Source: DATDAH01 sp963845425 (GTDB taxonomy: Bacteria > Actinomycetota > Acidimicrobiia > Acidimicrobiales > DATDAH01). From it: a stretch of DNA of 64,000 bases. The stretch lies in the NCBI GenBank assembly GCA_963845425.1, contig CAWJSC010000012.1, forward strand, positions 15,837 through 79,836. The letters run 5' to 3'. The position numbers and the translations under genes are program-made. The notes beneath the pieces are model-generated. The model saw only the letters and a program-made list of their open reading frames with translations, was not told the DNA's origin and did no database searches. Positions 11,615-19,968 of this stretch are shown piece after piece. How positions within the stretch are numbered: position 1 is the stretch's first letter; every line of letters begins with the position of its first letter.

Positions 11615-12094
11615 GTGCTCATCTCTGATCGGCGCCGTGTCGGAGCCCTCTTGTGCGTCGTCGCCCTGTGGGCGACGGCGTGCACGGGTGACGACGGAGG
11701 GACGCCGACCGGTCTGAGCGCCGAGCCGTTCCGGCTCGACCTGGCCGTAGGCGACTGCTTCGACCGTCCGGCCAGCCCCGACGTCGAGTCGGTGCCGGCC
11801 GTGCCCTGCCGGCGTCCGCACGACCTGGAGGTGTTCGCCACCTTCGAACTGGACCCCGAGGAGGCCGCCTTCCCCGGTGCCACAGCGGTCGCCACGCGGG
11901 CAGGTAACGGCTGCGAGGAGCGCTTCGCCGTGTACGTCGGCGTGGATCAGGACTCCTCGGGCCTGCTCATCGTCCCCTATGCCCCCGACGCCCTGGCTTG
12001 GGAGCTGGGCGAGCGCGGGGTGACCTGTGCCGTGGCCCTGGCCGACGGCCCGCTGGAGGGCTCGGTGCGGGCGAGCGAGGCCCCCGGCGGGTGA
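11615..12094 (+). CDS. Septum-formation-family lipoprotein, copy 2
   Basis: 159 aa. Lipobox ATAC gives Cys23. It carries the same domain as its neighbours: VGDCFDRP, VPCRRPHDLEVFATFEL, a central C..RFAVYVG and a late ELGERGVTCAVAL segment. The GTG start is 18 nt behind copy 1, and the stop overlaps the GTG of copy 3. Sequence identity among the three copies is low outside the Cys/His pattern, so the duplications are old. Confidence 0.78.
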   Translation: MLISDRRRVGALLCVVALWATACTGDDGGTPTGLSAEPFRLDLAVGDCFDRPASPDVESVPAVPCRRPHDLEVFATFELDPEEAAFPGATAVATRAGNGCEERFAVYVGVDQDSSGLLIVPYAPDALAWELGERGVTCAVALADGPLEGSVRASEAPGG

Positions 12095-12579
12095 GGGGGT
12101 CGGGCGTCGCGTTTCTCGCGCTGGCCGTGATCCTGGCGACGGTGTCCTGCCGCGGCGACGACGAGGACGAGCCGGCGGTGACGACCGTGCCCGTGACCCA
12201 GGCGGCGGCCCCGCCCGCGAGCCTGTACGACCTGGCGCCCGGCGACTGCTTCAGGGGCCTCGGCCGCAACCAGGACATCCGGGTGCGGCGGCGGGCCTGC
12301 ACCGACCCGCACCAGGCCGAGGTCTACGGGACCGTTGAGCTGTCGGCGGCCCGCTACCCCGGCGTCGAGGTCCTGCGGCAGCGGGCCGCAACGGCGTGCG
12401 CCCAGCGTTTCGCCGGCTACACCGGTGAGCCGGCCGGACCGGGCACCGAGCTGGCTTTCGTCGAGGTCGTGCCCACGCTGGACTCGTGGGCTGCCGGTGA
12501 CCGGAGGGCGCTGTGCGTCGCGCTCGGCGTCGACGGCGCCCCCTTGGAGGCCAGCATCGCCGCCGGGGGAGCGGGATGA
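12091..12579 (+). CDS. Septum-formation-family lipoprotein, copy 3
   Basis: 162 aa, GTG start overlapping the previous stop (GTGA). Lipobox TVSC gives Cys20, followed by an acidic, Thr/Pro/Ala-rich linker. Domain marks: APGDCF, RACTDPHQAEVYGTVEL, CAQRFAGYTG, LDSWAAGDRRALCVAL. It overlaps the ATG of the CoA transferase by 4 nt (ATGA), so the three lipoproteins and the transferase are co-translated. Confidence 0.78.
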   Translation: MRGSGVAFLALAVILATVSCRGDDEDEPAVTTVPVTQAAAPPASLYDLAPGDCFRGLGRNQDIRVRRRACTDPHQAEVYGTVELSAARYPGVEVLRQRAATACAQRFAGYTGEPAGPGTELAFVEVVPTLDSWAAGDRRALCVALGVDGAPLEASIAAGGAG

Positions 12580-13718
12580 GCGCCACCCCCGGCCGCCAGG
12601 CACTGGACGGCTTGCGGGTCGTGGACTGCTCCACCGTCCTGGCCGGTCCGGGCTGTGCCCGGTACCTCGCCGATTTCGGCGCGGACGTGGTCAAGGTCGA
12701 GCGTCCGGACACGGGTGACACCACCCGGTCGCTGGGGTGGCGGGACCCCCGCGACGGCGTCACCCTCTTCTGGAAGCTGCTGGGCCGTGGGAAGCGGACC
12801 ATCGTCCTGGACCTGAAGGCCGACGAAGGCCGGGAGACGATGCTGGCCCTGCTCGACGGGGCCGACGTCCTGGTGGAGAACTTCCGACCGGGCACCCTCG
12901 AGCGTCTCGGCCTGGGCCCCGACGTGCTCCTGGCCCGCAATCCCGACCTGGTCATCACCCGCGTGACCGGCTTCGGCCAGGACGGCCCGTACGCGGCGCG
13001 ACCCGGGTTCGCCACATTGGCGGAGGCCATGTCGGGCCTGGCGGCCATCAACGGCGAGCCCGACGGGGCGCCCCTTCTGCCCCCGATCGCCCTGGCCGAC
13101 GAGGTGACCGGGATCGTGGCCGCCTTCGCCACGATGGTCGCGCTGCACTCAGGCGTCGGTCAGGTCGTCGACGTCAGCCTGCTCGAGTCCCTGTTCCAGC
13201 TCATGGGTCCCCTGCCGTCGCTCTACGCCGTGGCCGGCGAGCTGCAGCCCCGCATGGGGGCGCAGCTGCCCTACACCGTGCCCCGCAACACCTACCGCTG
13301 TTCCGACGGGACCTGGGTGGCGGTGTCGACCTCGGCCGAGTCGGTCGCCCGCCGGGTGCTCGACCTCATCGGCCACGGTGACGACGAGCGGCTGTGGAGC
13401 TTCGAGGGCCGCGTCGAGCACCGCGTCGAGCTGGACCGGTGGGTCGCCGACTGGATCGCCGAGCGCACCGCCGAGGAGGTCATCGCGGCGTTCGAGGAGG
13501 CCCACGCCGCCTGCGCCCCCGTCTATGACATGGCCGACCTGGCCGTGGACCCCCACATCGCCGCCCGCGACACCATCGTCGAGGTCGACGGCACCCCCAT
13601 GCAGGGCCTCATCGCCAAGCTCAGCGCCACCCCCGGCCACATCCGCTGGGCCGGCCGCCCCCTCGCCGCCGACCAGGCCGAAGTGTTGGCCGAGCTGGAG
13701 GCCGACGACGAGTCGTAG
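12576..13718 (+). CDS. CaiB/BaiF family (class III) CoA transferase
   Basis: 380 aa. Transfers CoA between acyl groups. Family features: GLRVVDCSTVLAGPGCARYLADFGADVVKVE at the N-terminus (long motif, residues about 10-40), ENFRPGTLERLGLG near 107, VTGFGQDGPYAARPGFATLAEAMSGL (about 130-155) with the catalytic-region Asp in GQDGPY, and VDVSLLE. The ATG at 12576 overlaps the preceding lipoprotein stop. Substrate is unknown. It is shorter than some relatives but complete. Confidence 0.88.
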   Translation: MSATPGRQALDGLRVVDCSTVLAGPGCARYLADFGADVVKVERPDTGDTTRSLGWRDPRDGVTLFWKLLGRGKRTIVLDLKADEGRETMLALLDGADVLVENFRPGTLERLGLGPDVLLARNPDLVITRVTGFGQDGPYAARPGFATLAEAMSGLAAINGEPDGAPLLPPIALADEVTGIVAAFATMVALHSGVGQVVDVSLLESLFQLMGPLPSLYAVAGELQPRMGAQLPYTVPRNTYRCSDGTWVAVSTSAESVARRVLDLIGHGDDERLWSFEGRVEHRVELDRWVADWIAERTAEEVIAAFEEAHAACAPVYDMADLAVDPHIAARDTIVEVDGTPMQGLIAKLSATPGHIRWAGRPLAADQAEVLAELEADDES

Positions 13719-13728
13719 GGCTGCGGGG

Positions 13729-13995
13729 ACCGACACCGATGGCAGGGATGGGGGCGTAGGGTGCCGCCGCCGGTCGTCGGGGCACGAACGGCCACCCTCC
13801 GTGGCGGAATGGGCCCGAATCGACCCGTTCACCACGACCTACGTTTACTGGCGTCTGATTTCGGGCCTATGACCGGGAAATCGGGCGCCAGAAGGGGGAG
13901 TGACCACGAGGCGTGGGATTCGGGGGCGTTTCCGCCCCCGACGACCTTCGGCGCGGACCCCACGCCCCCGTTGGTTGCCTCGGTTTCGGTTCGCC
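13729..13995. repeat. Dispersed palindromic intergenic element, copy A (full)
   Basis: Left terminal repeat 13729-13763, right terminal repeat about 13955-13995; they are imperfect inverted copies sharing ACCGA..CCGA.GGCA and GGGGGCGT.GGG. The inner GGTCGTCGGGG and CCCCGACGACC extend the pairing. A central hairpin spans 13848-13891 (arms begin CTGGCG and end CGCCAG). The segment GTGGGATTCGG is identical in copies B and C. It fills the gap between two convergent genes. Confidence 0.75.
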
Positions 13996-14000
13996 GGGCC

Positions 14001-15425
14001 CTACGAGTGGCTGATCATGACGTGCTTGAGCTCGGTGTAGGACTCGATGCTGTAGATCGACATGTCCTTGCCGTAGCCGGACTGCTTGAAGCCGCCGTGG
14101 GGCATCTCGGGCACCAACGGGATGTGGTCGTTGACCCACACGGTGCCGAACTGGAGGGCCTTGGACAGCCGCATGGCCCGGCCCACGTCGCGGGTCCAGA
14201 CGCTGGCGGCCAGGCCGTAGTCCACGCCGTTGGCCCAGGCGATGGCCTGCTCCTCATCGGCGAAGCGCTGCACGCTGACGACGGGGCCGAAGACCTCGCG
14301 CTGGACGATCTCGGCCTCCTGGTCCACGCCGGCGACGACGGTCGGGGCGTAGAACCAGCCGTCCCGGTCCAGCGCGGCGCCCCCGCTGACCACCTCGCCC
14401 CCCTGCTCGCGGGCAGTGTCGACCATGCCGGCCACGCGGGTCCGCTGGCCCTCGGACACCACGGGGCCGAGGTCGACCGACTCGTCGGAGGGATCGCCCA
14501 CCGGGATGCTCCCGGCGGCATCGGCCAGGCCGGTCACGAGGTCGTCGTAGAGGCCGGGGCCGGCCACGACCCGGCAGGCCGCGGTGCAGTCCTGGCCGGC
14601 GTTGAAGTACGCCCCGATCGTGACGGCCTGGATCACGGCGTCCAGGTCGGCGTCGTCGAAGACCAGCACGGGGGCCTTGCCCCCCAGCTCGAGGTGGACC
14701 CGGGTCAGTGAGGGCGCAGCGTTGGCCGCGATGAGCTTGCCCGTGGCCACGTCACCGGTGAGGGAGACCATGCGCACGAGGGGGTGCTCGACCAGGGCCG
14801 CGCCGGCCGTCTCGCCCTGGCCGGTGACCACGTTGAGGACGCCGGCGGGGAAGACGTCGGCGGCCAGCTCGGCCATGCGCAGGGAGGTCAGCGGCGTGAG
14901 CTCGGACGGCTTCAGCACGACGGTGTTGCCCGCCGCCAGGGCCGGGCCGATCTTCCAGACGGCCATCATCAGCGGGTAGTTCCACGGCGTGATCGAGGCC
15001 ACCACACCCAGGGGGTCCCGGCGCAGCATCGAGGTGTAGCCGGCCAGGTACTCCCCGGCGGCACGACTGTCCAGGTTGCGGGCCCCCGCGGCGAAGTACC
15101 GGATGTGGTCGACGGCCATCGCCATCTCGTCGCCCATGGTGTTGATGGGCTTGCCCACGTTCTGGGACTCGAGCGCCCCGAGGGCTTCGGCCTCCGCCTC
15201 CAGCCCGTCGGCTAGTGCGAGGAGGGCGGCGCTGCGGTCGGCGGGGGTGGTCGCCCCCCACTCGACGAACGCGTTGGCGGCGGCCTGCACCGCGGCGTCC
15301 ACGTCGGCGGCCTCGCTGGACGCCGCGCGGGCCATCTCCTGGCCGGTCGCCGGGTCGATCACCGCGTCGGTGGCCCCGCCCTGCGGGTCGACCCACTGTC
15401 CCCCGATGAAGTTCTGCTCGGCCAC
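14001..15425 (-). CDS. NAD-dependent aldehyde dehydrogenase, gamma-aminobutyraldehyde type
   Basis: 474 aa. Typical ALDH: TPWNYPLMMAVWKIGPALAAGN (about 130-150), LELGGKAP with the general-base Glu near 247, FNAGQDCTA with the catalytic Cys near 280, and EVFGPVVSV. Resemblance to aminobutyraldehyde dehydrogenases and its position divergent to a polyamine ABC transporter suggest a role in putrescine breakdown (inference). The GTG at 15425 (N-terminus AEQNFIGGQWV) is preferred to an upstream in-frame start because AGGGGGA precedes it; a TATGCT box lies further up at 15462-15467. Confidence 0.9.
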   Translation of the reverse strand: MAEQNFIGGQWVDPQGGATDAVIDPATGQEMARAASSEAADVDAAVQAAANAFVEWGATTPADRSAALLALADGLEAEAEALGALESQNVGKPINTMGDEMAMAVDHIRYFAAGARNLDSRAAGEYLAGYTSMLRRDPLGVVASITPWNYPLMMAVWKIGPALAAGNTVVLKPSELTPLTSLRMAELAADVFPAGVLNVVTGQGETAGAALVEHPLVRMVSLTGDVATGKLIAANAAPSLTRVHLELGGKAPVLVFDDADLDAVIQAVTIGAYFNAGQDCTAACRVVAGPGLYDDLVTGLADAAGSIPVGDPSDESVDLGPVVSEGQRTRVAGMVDTAREQGGEVVSGGAALDRDGWFYAPTVVAGVDQEAEIVQREVFGPVVSVQRFADEEQAIAWANGVDYGLAASVWTRDVGRAMRLSKALQFGTVWVNDHIPLVPEMPHGGFKQSGYGKDMSIYSIESYTELKHVMISHS

Positions 15426-15461
15426 GGTCTGATCCCCCTGCGTCTGGAGCTGAGGACGGCG

Positions 15462-15545
15462 AGCATAGGACTCCTGCCCCGGTCGGTCGCCGGTCACCCG
15501 GGCGGGGAGGGTCCGCTAGCTTGAACCAACCCGGAGGGGAGGCCT
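15462..15545. promoter_or_regulatory. Divergent promoter region, aldehyde dehydrogenase / polyamine transporter
   Basis: On the minus strand TATGCT (15462-15467) and on the plus strand TAGCTT (15517-15522) are plausible -10 boxes. The plus-strand transcript would carry the strong Shine-Dalgarno GGAGGGGAGG (15533-15542) before GTG 15546. Shared control of uptake and oxidation is likely. Confidence 0.5.
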
Positions 15546-16649
15546 GTGGCCGACGTGGTGGAACCGGTCGTCGACCGGCCCGTGGTGGGGGACGACGGTG
15601 GCCTTGCCGCGGTCGAACTGGCGGGCGTGACCAAGCGCTTCGGCGCCTTCACCGCGGTGGACGATGTCGACCTCCTGGTCGCCGACGGCGAGTTCTTCTC
15701 GATGCTCGGCCCGTCGGGCTCGGGCAAGACCACCTGCCTCCGCCTCATCGCCGGCTTCGAGACCCCGACTGCGGGCAGCGTCCGCCTGCACGGCGAGGAG
15801 GTCAACCGTCGGGCCCCCCACGAGCGGGACGTGAACACGGTCTTCCAGGACTACGCCCTGTTCCCGCACATGACCGTGGCCGAGAACGTCGGGTACGGCC
15901 TGCTGGTGCGCAAGGTGGACAAGGCCGAGCGCCGGCGGCGGGTGGACGAGGCCCTCGAGCTGGTCCAGCTCGGGGGGCTGGGCACCCGCAAGCCCGCGGA
16001 GCTCTCCGGCGGGCAGCGCCAGCGGGTGGCCCTCGCCCGCGCCCTGGTGGTGCGCCCCCGGCTCCTGCTGTTGGACGAGCCCCTCGGGGCCCTGGACCTC
16101 AAGCTGCGGCAGGCCATGCAGGTGGAGCTGAAGGCCATCCAGCAGGAGGTGGGGATCAGCTTCGTCTACGTCACCCACGACCAGGAGGAGGCGCTCACCA
16201 TGAGCGACCGCCTGGCGGTGTTCGACAAGGGACGGGTCGAGCAGGTGGGCACGCCCGCGGAGGTCTACGAGTTCCCGCTGACCACCTTCGTGGCCGGCTT
16301 CGTCGGGGTCTCCAACGTCGTGACCGGGGAGGCCGCTCGGTCGCTGACCGGCTCGCCCGCCGCCTTCACCGTGCGCCCGGAGCGGATCCGGCTTGTCGAT
16401 CCGGGCACCAGCCCCGGGTCCTCGGAGTGTGCGGCCGACGGGGTGGTGCGCGATGTCGTCTACCTCGGCCCGCACACCCGTTACCTGCTCTCGCTCGACG
16501 ACGGTCAGGATCTGACCGTCGTCGAGCAGAACCTCGCCACCACCTCGGGAGAGGTGTTGGCCACCAAGGGCCGCCGCATGCGGGCCTTGTGGGGCCAGGC
16601 GTACAACCACCCGATCCGTTCGGGTGACGACCAAGGGGAGAACACATGA
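15546..16649 (+). CDS. potA: Polyamine ABC transporter ATP-binding protein (PotA-like)
   Basis: 367 aa. Energises import. Walker A GPSGSGKTT near residues 56-64, Q-loop in VFQDYALFPHMTV, ABC signature LSGGQRQRVALARAL near 153-167, Walker B LLLLDEPLGALD near 177, H-loop YVTHDQEEA. The C-terminal part beyond about 240 is a TOBE-type domain. GTG start with a strong ribosome-binding site. The stop overlaps the ATG of the binding-protein gene, showing a four-gene operon. Confidence 0.93.
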   Translation: MADVVEPVVDRPVVGDDGGLAAVELAGVTKRFGAFTAVDDVDLLVADGEFFSMLGPSGSGKTTCLRLIAGFETPTAGSVRLHGEEVNRRAPHERDVNTVFQDYALFPHMTVAENVGYGLLVRKVDKAERRRRVDEALELVQLGGLGTRKPAELSGGQRQRVALARALVVRPRLLLLDEPLGALDLKLRQAMQVELKAIQQEVGISFVYVTHDQEEALTMSDRLAVFDKGRVEQVGTPAEVYEFPLTTFVAGFVGVSNVVTGEAARSLTGSPAAFTVRPERIRLVDPGTSPGSSECAADGVVRDVVYLGPHTRYLLSLDDGQDLTVVEQNLATTSGEVLATKGRRMRALWGQAYNHPIRSGDDQGENT

Positions 16650-17863
16650 AGCACTACCGGTTGCTGATCGCCTTCCTGGCGATCCTCGGTCTGCTCGCCG
16701 CCGCGTGCGGCGACGACGGCGGGGACGACGGGGGGGACGACGGGGGGGAGGAGTCCACGGCGGACACCTCCGATCTGCCCACCGAGGTCGGTGAGGGGGA
16801 GGGAGCGCTCAACATCGTCGCCTGGCCCGGCTACATCGAAGACGGCTCCACCGACGAGAACTACGACTGGGTCACCGGCTTCGAGGAGGAGACCGGATGC
16901 GAGGTCGAGGTCACGCCGGCCGGCACGTCCGACGAGATGGTGTCGCTGATGACCAACAGCGACGAGTACGACCTGGTCACCGCCTCCGGCGACGCCAGCC
17001 TGCGCCTCATCGCCGGGGAGACGGTCCAACCGGTGAACACCGACCTGGTCCCGGGCTACGCCGAAGTCGACCCGCGACTGCAGGACGCCCCGTGGTACAC
17101 GGTCGACGGCGTCCGCTATGGCGTGCCCTACACGTGGGGCTCCGACGTGCTCATGTACAACACCGATGTCTTCCCCGAGGCGCCGACGTCGTGGAGCGTG
17201 ATCTTCGAGGAGCAGGACCTCCCCGACGGTGAGACCAACGCCGGTCGCGTGCAGCAGTACGACGGTCCGATCCACATCGCCCTCGCCGCCCTGTACGTGA
17301 AGGCCACCCAGCCCGAGCTGGGCATCGAGGACCCGTACGCCCTGAACCAGGAGCAGTACGACGCGGCCCTCGAGGTGCTGCGGAACCAGCAGCCGCTGGT
17401 CCAGCGCTACTGGCACGACTACACGGTCCAGGTCGAGGACTTCACCAGCGAGGGCACGGCGGCCGGCAGCTCGTGGCCGTTCCAGGTCGGGCTCCTGCAG
17501 CTCGACGAGCAGCCCATCGCCAGCGTGATCCCCGAGGAGGGCTCGACGGGTTGGGCCGACACCACGATGTTGGCCACCAACGCGCCGCACCCCAACTGCG
17601 CCTACCTGTGGATGGAGCACTCCCTCGATCCCACGGTGCAGGGGGATGTGGCCTCGTGGTTCGGCTCGGTGCCGGCCGTGCTCGCCGCCTGTGAGGGCAA
17701 CGAGCTCCTCACCGACGAGGGCTGTGCGTACAACGGTGTCGACAACTTCGACCAGATCTCCTTCTGGAAGACACCTGAGGCCGACTGCTTCGGTGACGGG
17801 GGCGAGTGCATCCCGTACTCCACCTGGGCCGAGGACTACCTCGCCATCATGGGCGGCAACTGA
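16646..17863 (+). CDS. potD: Polyamine-binding lipoprotein (PotD/PotF-like)
   Basis: 405 aa. Lipobox LAAAC gives Cys21, followed by an acidic Gly-Asp low-complexity linker of about 15 residues that tethers the domain to the membrane. The mature domain begins ALNIVAWPGYIEDGS, characteristic of spermidine/putrescine-binding proteins, and contains VPYTWGSDVLMYNTD and SVIPEEGSTGWADT. Substrate is inferred from family and from the adjacent aldehyde dehydrogenase. The ATG overlaps the potA stop. Confidence 0.92.
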   Translation: MKHYRLLIAFLAILGLLAAACGDDGGDDGGDDGGEESTADTSDLPTEVGEGEGALNIVAWPGYIEDGSTDENYDWVTGFEEETGCEVEVTPAGTSDEMVSLMTNSDEYDLVTASGDASLRLIAGETVQPVNTDLVPGYAEVDPRLQDAPWYTVDGVRYGVPYTWGSDVLMYNTDVFPEAPTSWSVIFEEQDLPDGETNAGRVQQYDGPIHIALAALYVKATQPELGIEDPYALNQEQYDAALEVLRNQQPLVQRYWHDYTVQVEDFTSEGTAAGSSWPFQVGLLQLDEQPIASVIPEEGSTGWADTTMLATNAPHPNCAYLWMEHSLDPTVQGDVASWFGSVPAVLAACEGNELLTDEGCAYNGVDNFDQISFWKTPEADCFGDGGECIPYSTWAEDYLAIMGGN

Positions 17864-17877
17864 CCGTTCGGTGACCA

Positions 17878-17909
17878 CGGGTCGGGCGGGGGCCACCCCG
17901 CCCGACCCG
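17878..17909 (+). other. Hairpin between binding-protein and permease genes
   Basis: Perfect 14-bp stem: CGGGTCGGGCGGGG (17878-17891), loop GCCA, complement 17896-17909. Hairpins placed directly behind a binding-protein gene commonly raise its mRNA level relative to the permeases by attenuation or protection from exonucleases (known for ABC operons; inferred here). Confidence 0.55.
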
Positions 17910-17937
17910 GGCCCACCCTCCGGTCCTCTCCGTTCCT

Positions 17938-18903
17938 GTGGCTGTCGCCGTCGAACCCCCCGCCGCCCCCGTGGGCGGCTCGGCCGCGCCGCGAACGGTG
18001 TGGCACCGGCTGTCGGGGTTCTTCTACCGGCACCGCTGGGTCAAGCTGACCCTCCTGCTCGCTCCGCCGTTGCTGTGGTTCGGGGTCTTCTACCTGGGGT
18101 CACTGGCCTCGCTGCTGTGGCAGAGCTTCTACCGGCTCGACGACTTCAGTGGGACCATCGACGAGACGATCAGCCTCGACACCTGGAAGAGCCTGTTCAC
18201 CGCGGCCAACCGTGACGTCATCCTGCGCACGGTGGCCATGGCCGCCGCCGTCACCGTCGGGGCGATCGTGGTGGCGTACCCGATCTCGTACTTCATGGCC
18301 CGGCGCGCCGGTCGCCGGGCCCGCACCGTGCTCTTCGTCTTGGTGCTCCTGCCGTTGTGGTCCAGCTACCTGGTGCGGGTCTACGCCTGGAAGCTGATCC
18401 TGGCCCAGGAGGGGGTGATGACCTGGTTCTTCGACCACCTGGCCCTGGGCTGGATCCTCGATGGCATCCTCGACCTGCCCACCATCGGTGGCTCGGGGTT
18501 GTCGGTCTCGCCGTTCGGCCAGTGGTTGGTCTTCCTCTACATCTGGCTGCCGTACATGATCCTGCCGGTCACCGCCGCGCTCGAACGGGTGCCGGGATCC
18601 CTGGAGGACGCCTCCAGCGACCTCGGGGCCCATCCCCGCACGACCTTCCGCAAGGTGATCTGGCCGCTGGCGGTGCCCGGGGTGATCGCCGGATCGATCT
18701 TCACGTTCTCCCTGACCCTCGGCGACTACATCATCCCGACGGTCATCGGGAACTCCAGCCCGTCGATCGGCGAGAGCATCTACACCTACCAGGGCACCGC
18801 CGGGAACCTGCCCTTGGCCGCCGCATTCAGTGTCGTGCCCATCGTGATCATGGTCATCTACCTCGCGCTGGCCCGTCGGGCCGGCGCCTTCGAGAACCTG
18901 TGA
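17938..18903 (+). CDS. potB: Polyamine ABC transporter permease (PotB-like)
   Basis: 321 aa, GTG start. Six hydrophobic segments are visible; the first follows KLTLLLAPPLLWFGVFYLGS (about 37-56). The EAA-type cytoplasmic loop that contacts the ATPase is LEDASSDLGAHPRTTFRKV.WPL near 222-245. The final TGA overlaps the ATG of the second permease. Confidence 0.92.
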   Translation: MAVAVEPPAAPVGGSAAPRTVWHRLSGFFYRHRWVKLTLLLAPPLLWFGVFYLGSLASLLWQSFYRLDDFSGTIDETISLDTWKSLFTAANRDVILRTVAMAAAVTVGAIVVAYPISYFMARRAGRRARTVLFVLVLLPLWSSYLVRVYAWKLILAQEGVMTWFFDHLALGWILDGILDLPTIGGSGLSVSPFGQWLVFLYIWLPYMILPVTAALERVPGSLEDASSDLGAHPRTTFRKVIWPLAVPGVIAGSIFTFSLTLGDYIIPTVIGNSSPSIGESIYTYQGTAGNLPLAAAFSVVPIVIMVIYLALARRAGAFENL

Positions 18904-19760
18904 TGCGGTCCGGCGTCGGCGACTGGAGCCTCAAGGCCGCGGTCGTCGGGGTCCTGATGTTCCTGCACTTCCCGCTCCTGATCGTGGTGCTCTACGCCTT
19001 CACCACCCAGGACGCGGCCTTCACCTTCCCGCCGCCGGGCCTGACCACGAAGTGGTTCGGCCAGGCCCTCGACACGCCCGAGCTCTGGGAGGCGATGCGC
19101 CTGTCCATCGTGGTGGCCCTGGTGGCCGCGATGGCGGCCATGGTCCTCGGGTCCATGGCCGCCGCCGCGGTGGGACGCTTCCGCTTCTTCGGCAAGGAGA
19201 GCATCTCGGTCTTCCTGGTGCTGCCCCTGGCCCTGCCCGGGATCATCACCGGCATCGCCATCCGGTCCGCCATCAACATCGCCGACGTGCCCTTCTCCTT
19301 CTGGACGATCGTGGTCGGCCACGGGACCTTCTGTGTGGTGGTCGTCTACAACAACGTCCTGGCCCGTTTGTACCAGACCTCGGGATCGGTGGTCGAGGCC
19401 AGCCAGGACCTCGGCGCCTCCGGCGTCCAGACGCTGCGCCACGTGCTCCTGCCCACGGTCGGCACCGCCCTGCTGGCCGGCGGGATGCTGGCGTTCGCCC
19501 TGTCCTTCGACGAGGTCATCGTCACCCTCTTCACCACCGGCCCTGGGCAGGAGACACTGCCCATCTGGATCTTCCGCAGCCTGTTCAAGCCCCGCGACCG
19601 ACCGCTCACCAACGTGGCCGCCATCGTGGTCGTCGCGTTGACCTTCGTCCCCATCCTCCTCGCCGAGCGCATGAGCCGCGGCGCCGGCCTCCTGCCCCAC
19701 CAGGTCGAGGACATCGAGCCCGAACCCCTCGACCCCGAGCCGGAGCCTGCCGCGGTCTGA
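18903..19760 (+). CDS. potC: Polyamine ABC transporter permease (PotC-like)
   Basis: 285 aa. Begins at ATG 18903, overlapping the potB stop (TGATG). Multiple membrane segments; EAA-type loop VEASQDLGASGVQTLRHVLLP near 165-185. It ends in an acidic Glu-Pro-rich cytoplasmic tail (about 20 residues). Last gene of the transporter operon; the palindromic element copy B follows immediately. Confidence 0.92.
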   Translation: MRSGVGDWSLKAAVVGVLMFLHFPLLIVVLYAFTTQDAAFTFPPPGLTTKWFGQALDTPELWEAMRLSIVVALVAAMAAMVLGSMAAAAVGRFRFFGKESISVFLVLPLALPGIITGIAIRSAINIADVPFSFWTIVVGHGTFCVVVVYNNVLARLYQTSGSVVEASQDLGASGVQTLRHVLLPTVGTALLAGGMLAFALSFDEVIVTLFTTGPGQETLPIWIFRSLFKPRDRPLTNVAAIVVVALTFVPILLAERMSRGAGLLPHQVEDIEPEPLDPEPEPAAV

Positions 19761-19763
19761 CTC

Positions 19764-19940
19764 GTCGGGCCGCCGACGTCGTACTGGCGCCCGATTCTGG
19801 GGCTATGGGCCCAGAATCAGGCGCCAGAATTAGGAGTGGTCACGGGGAGTGGGATTCGGCGGCGGTTCTGCCCCGGAGGACCCTCGGCGCGACCGCACGC
19901 CCCCATCCCTGCCATCGTTTCCCTGCGGCCCAACGGGCTG
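19764..19940. repeat. Dispersed palindromic intergenic element, copy B (left end shortened)
   Basis: Central hairpin 19784-19827 with arms CTGGCGCCCGATTCTGGG and CCCAGAATCAGGCGCCAG (nearly perfect). Then GTGGGATTCGG (as in A and C), GGACCCTCGGCGCGAC, and a right terminal repeat containing CACGCCCCCATCCCTGCC (19896-19913). The left terminal repeat is reduced to a few bases behind the potC stop. It lies between convergent genes. Confidence 0.75.
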
Positions 19941-19968
19941 AACCTTCCCGCGGACGAGGCCGAGGCGC

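Noticed and set aside
16708..16755. GGGGACGACGG-type tandem repeat as a regulatory repeat
   Set aside because: It is the low-complexity Gly-Asp linker behind the lipobox of the polyamine-binding protein.
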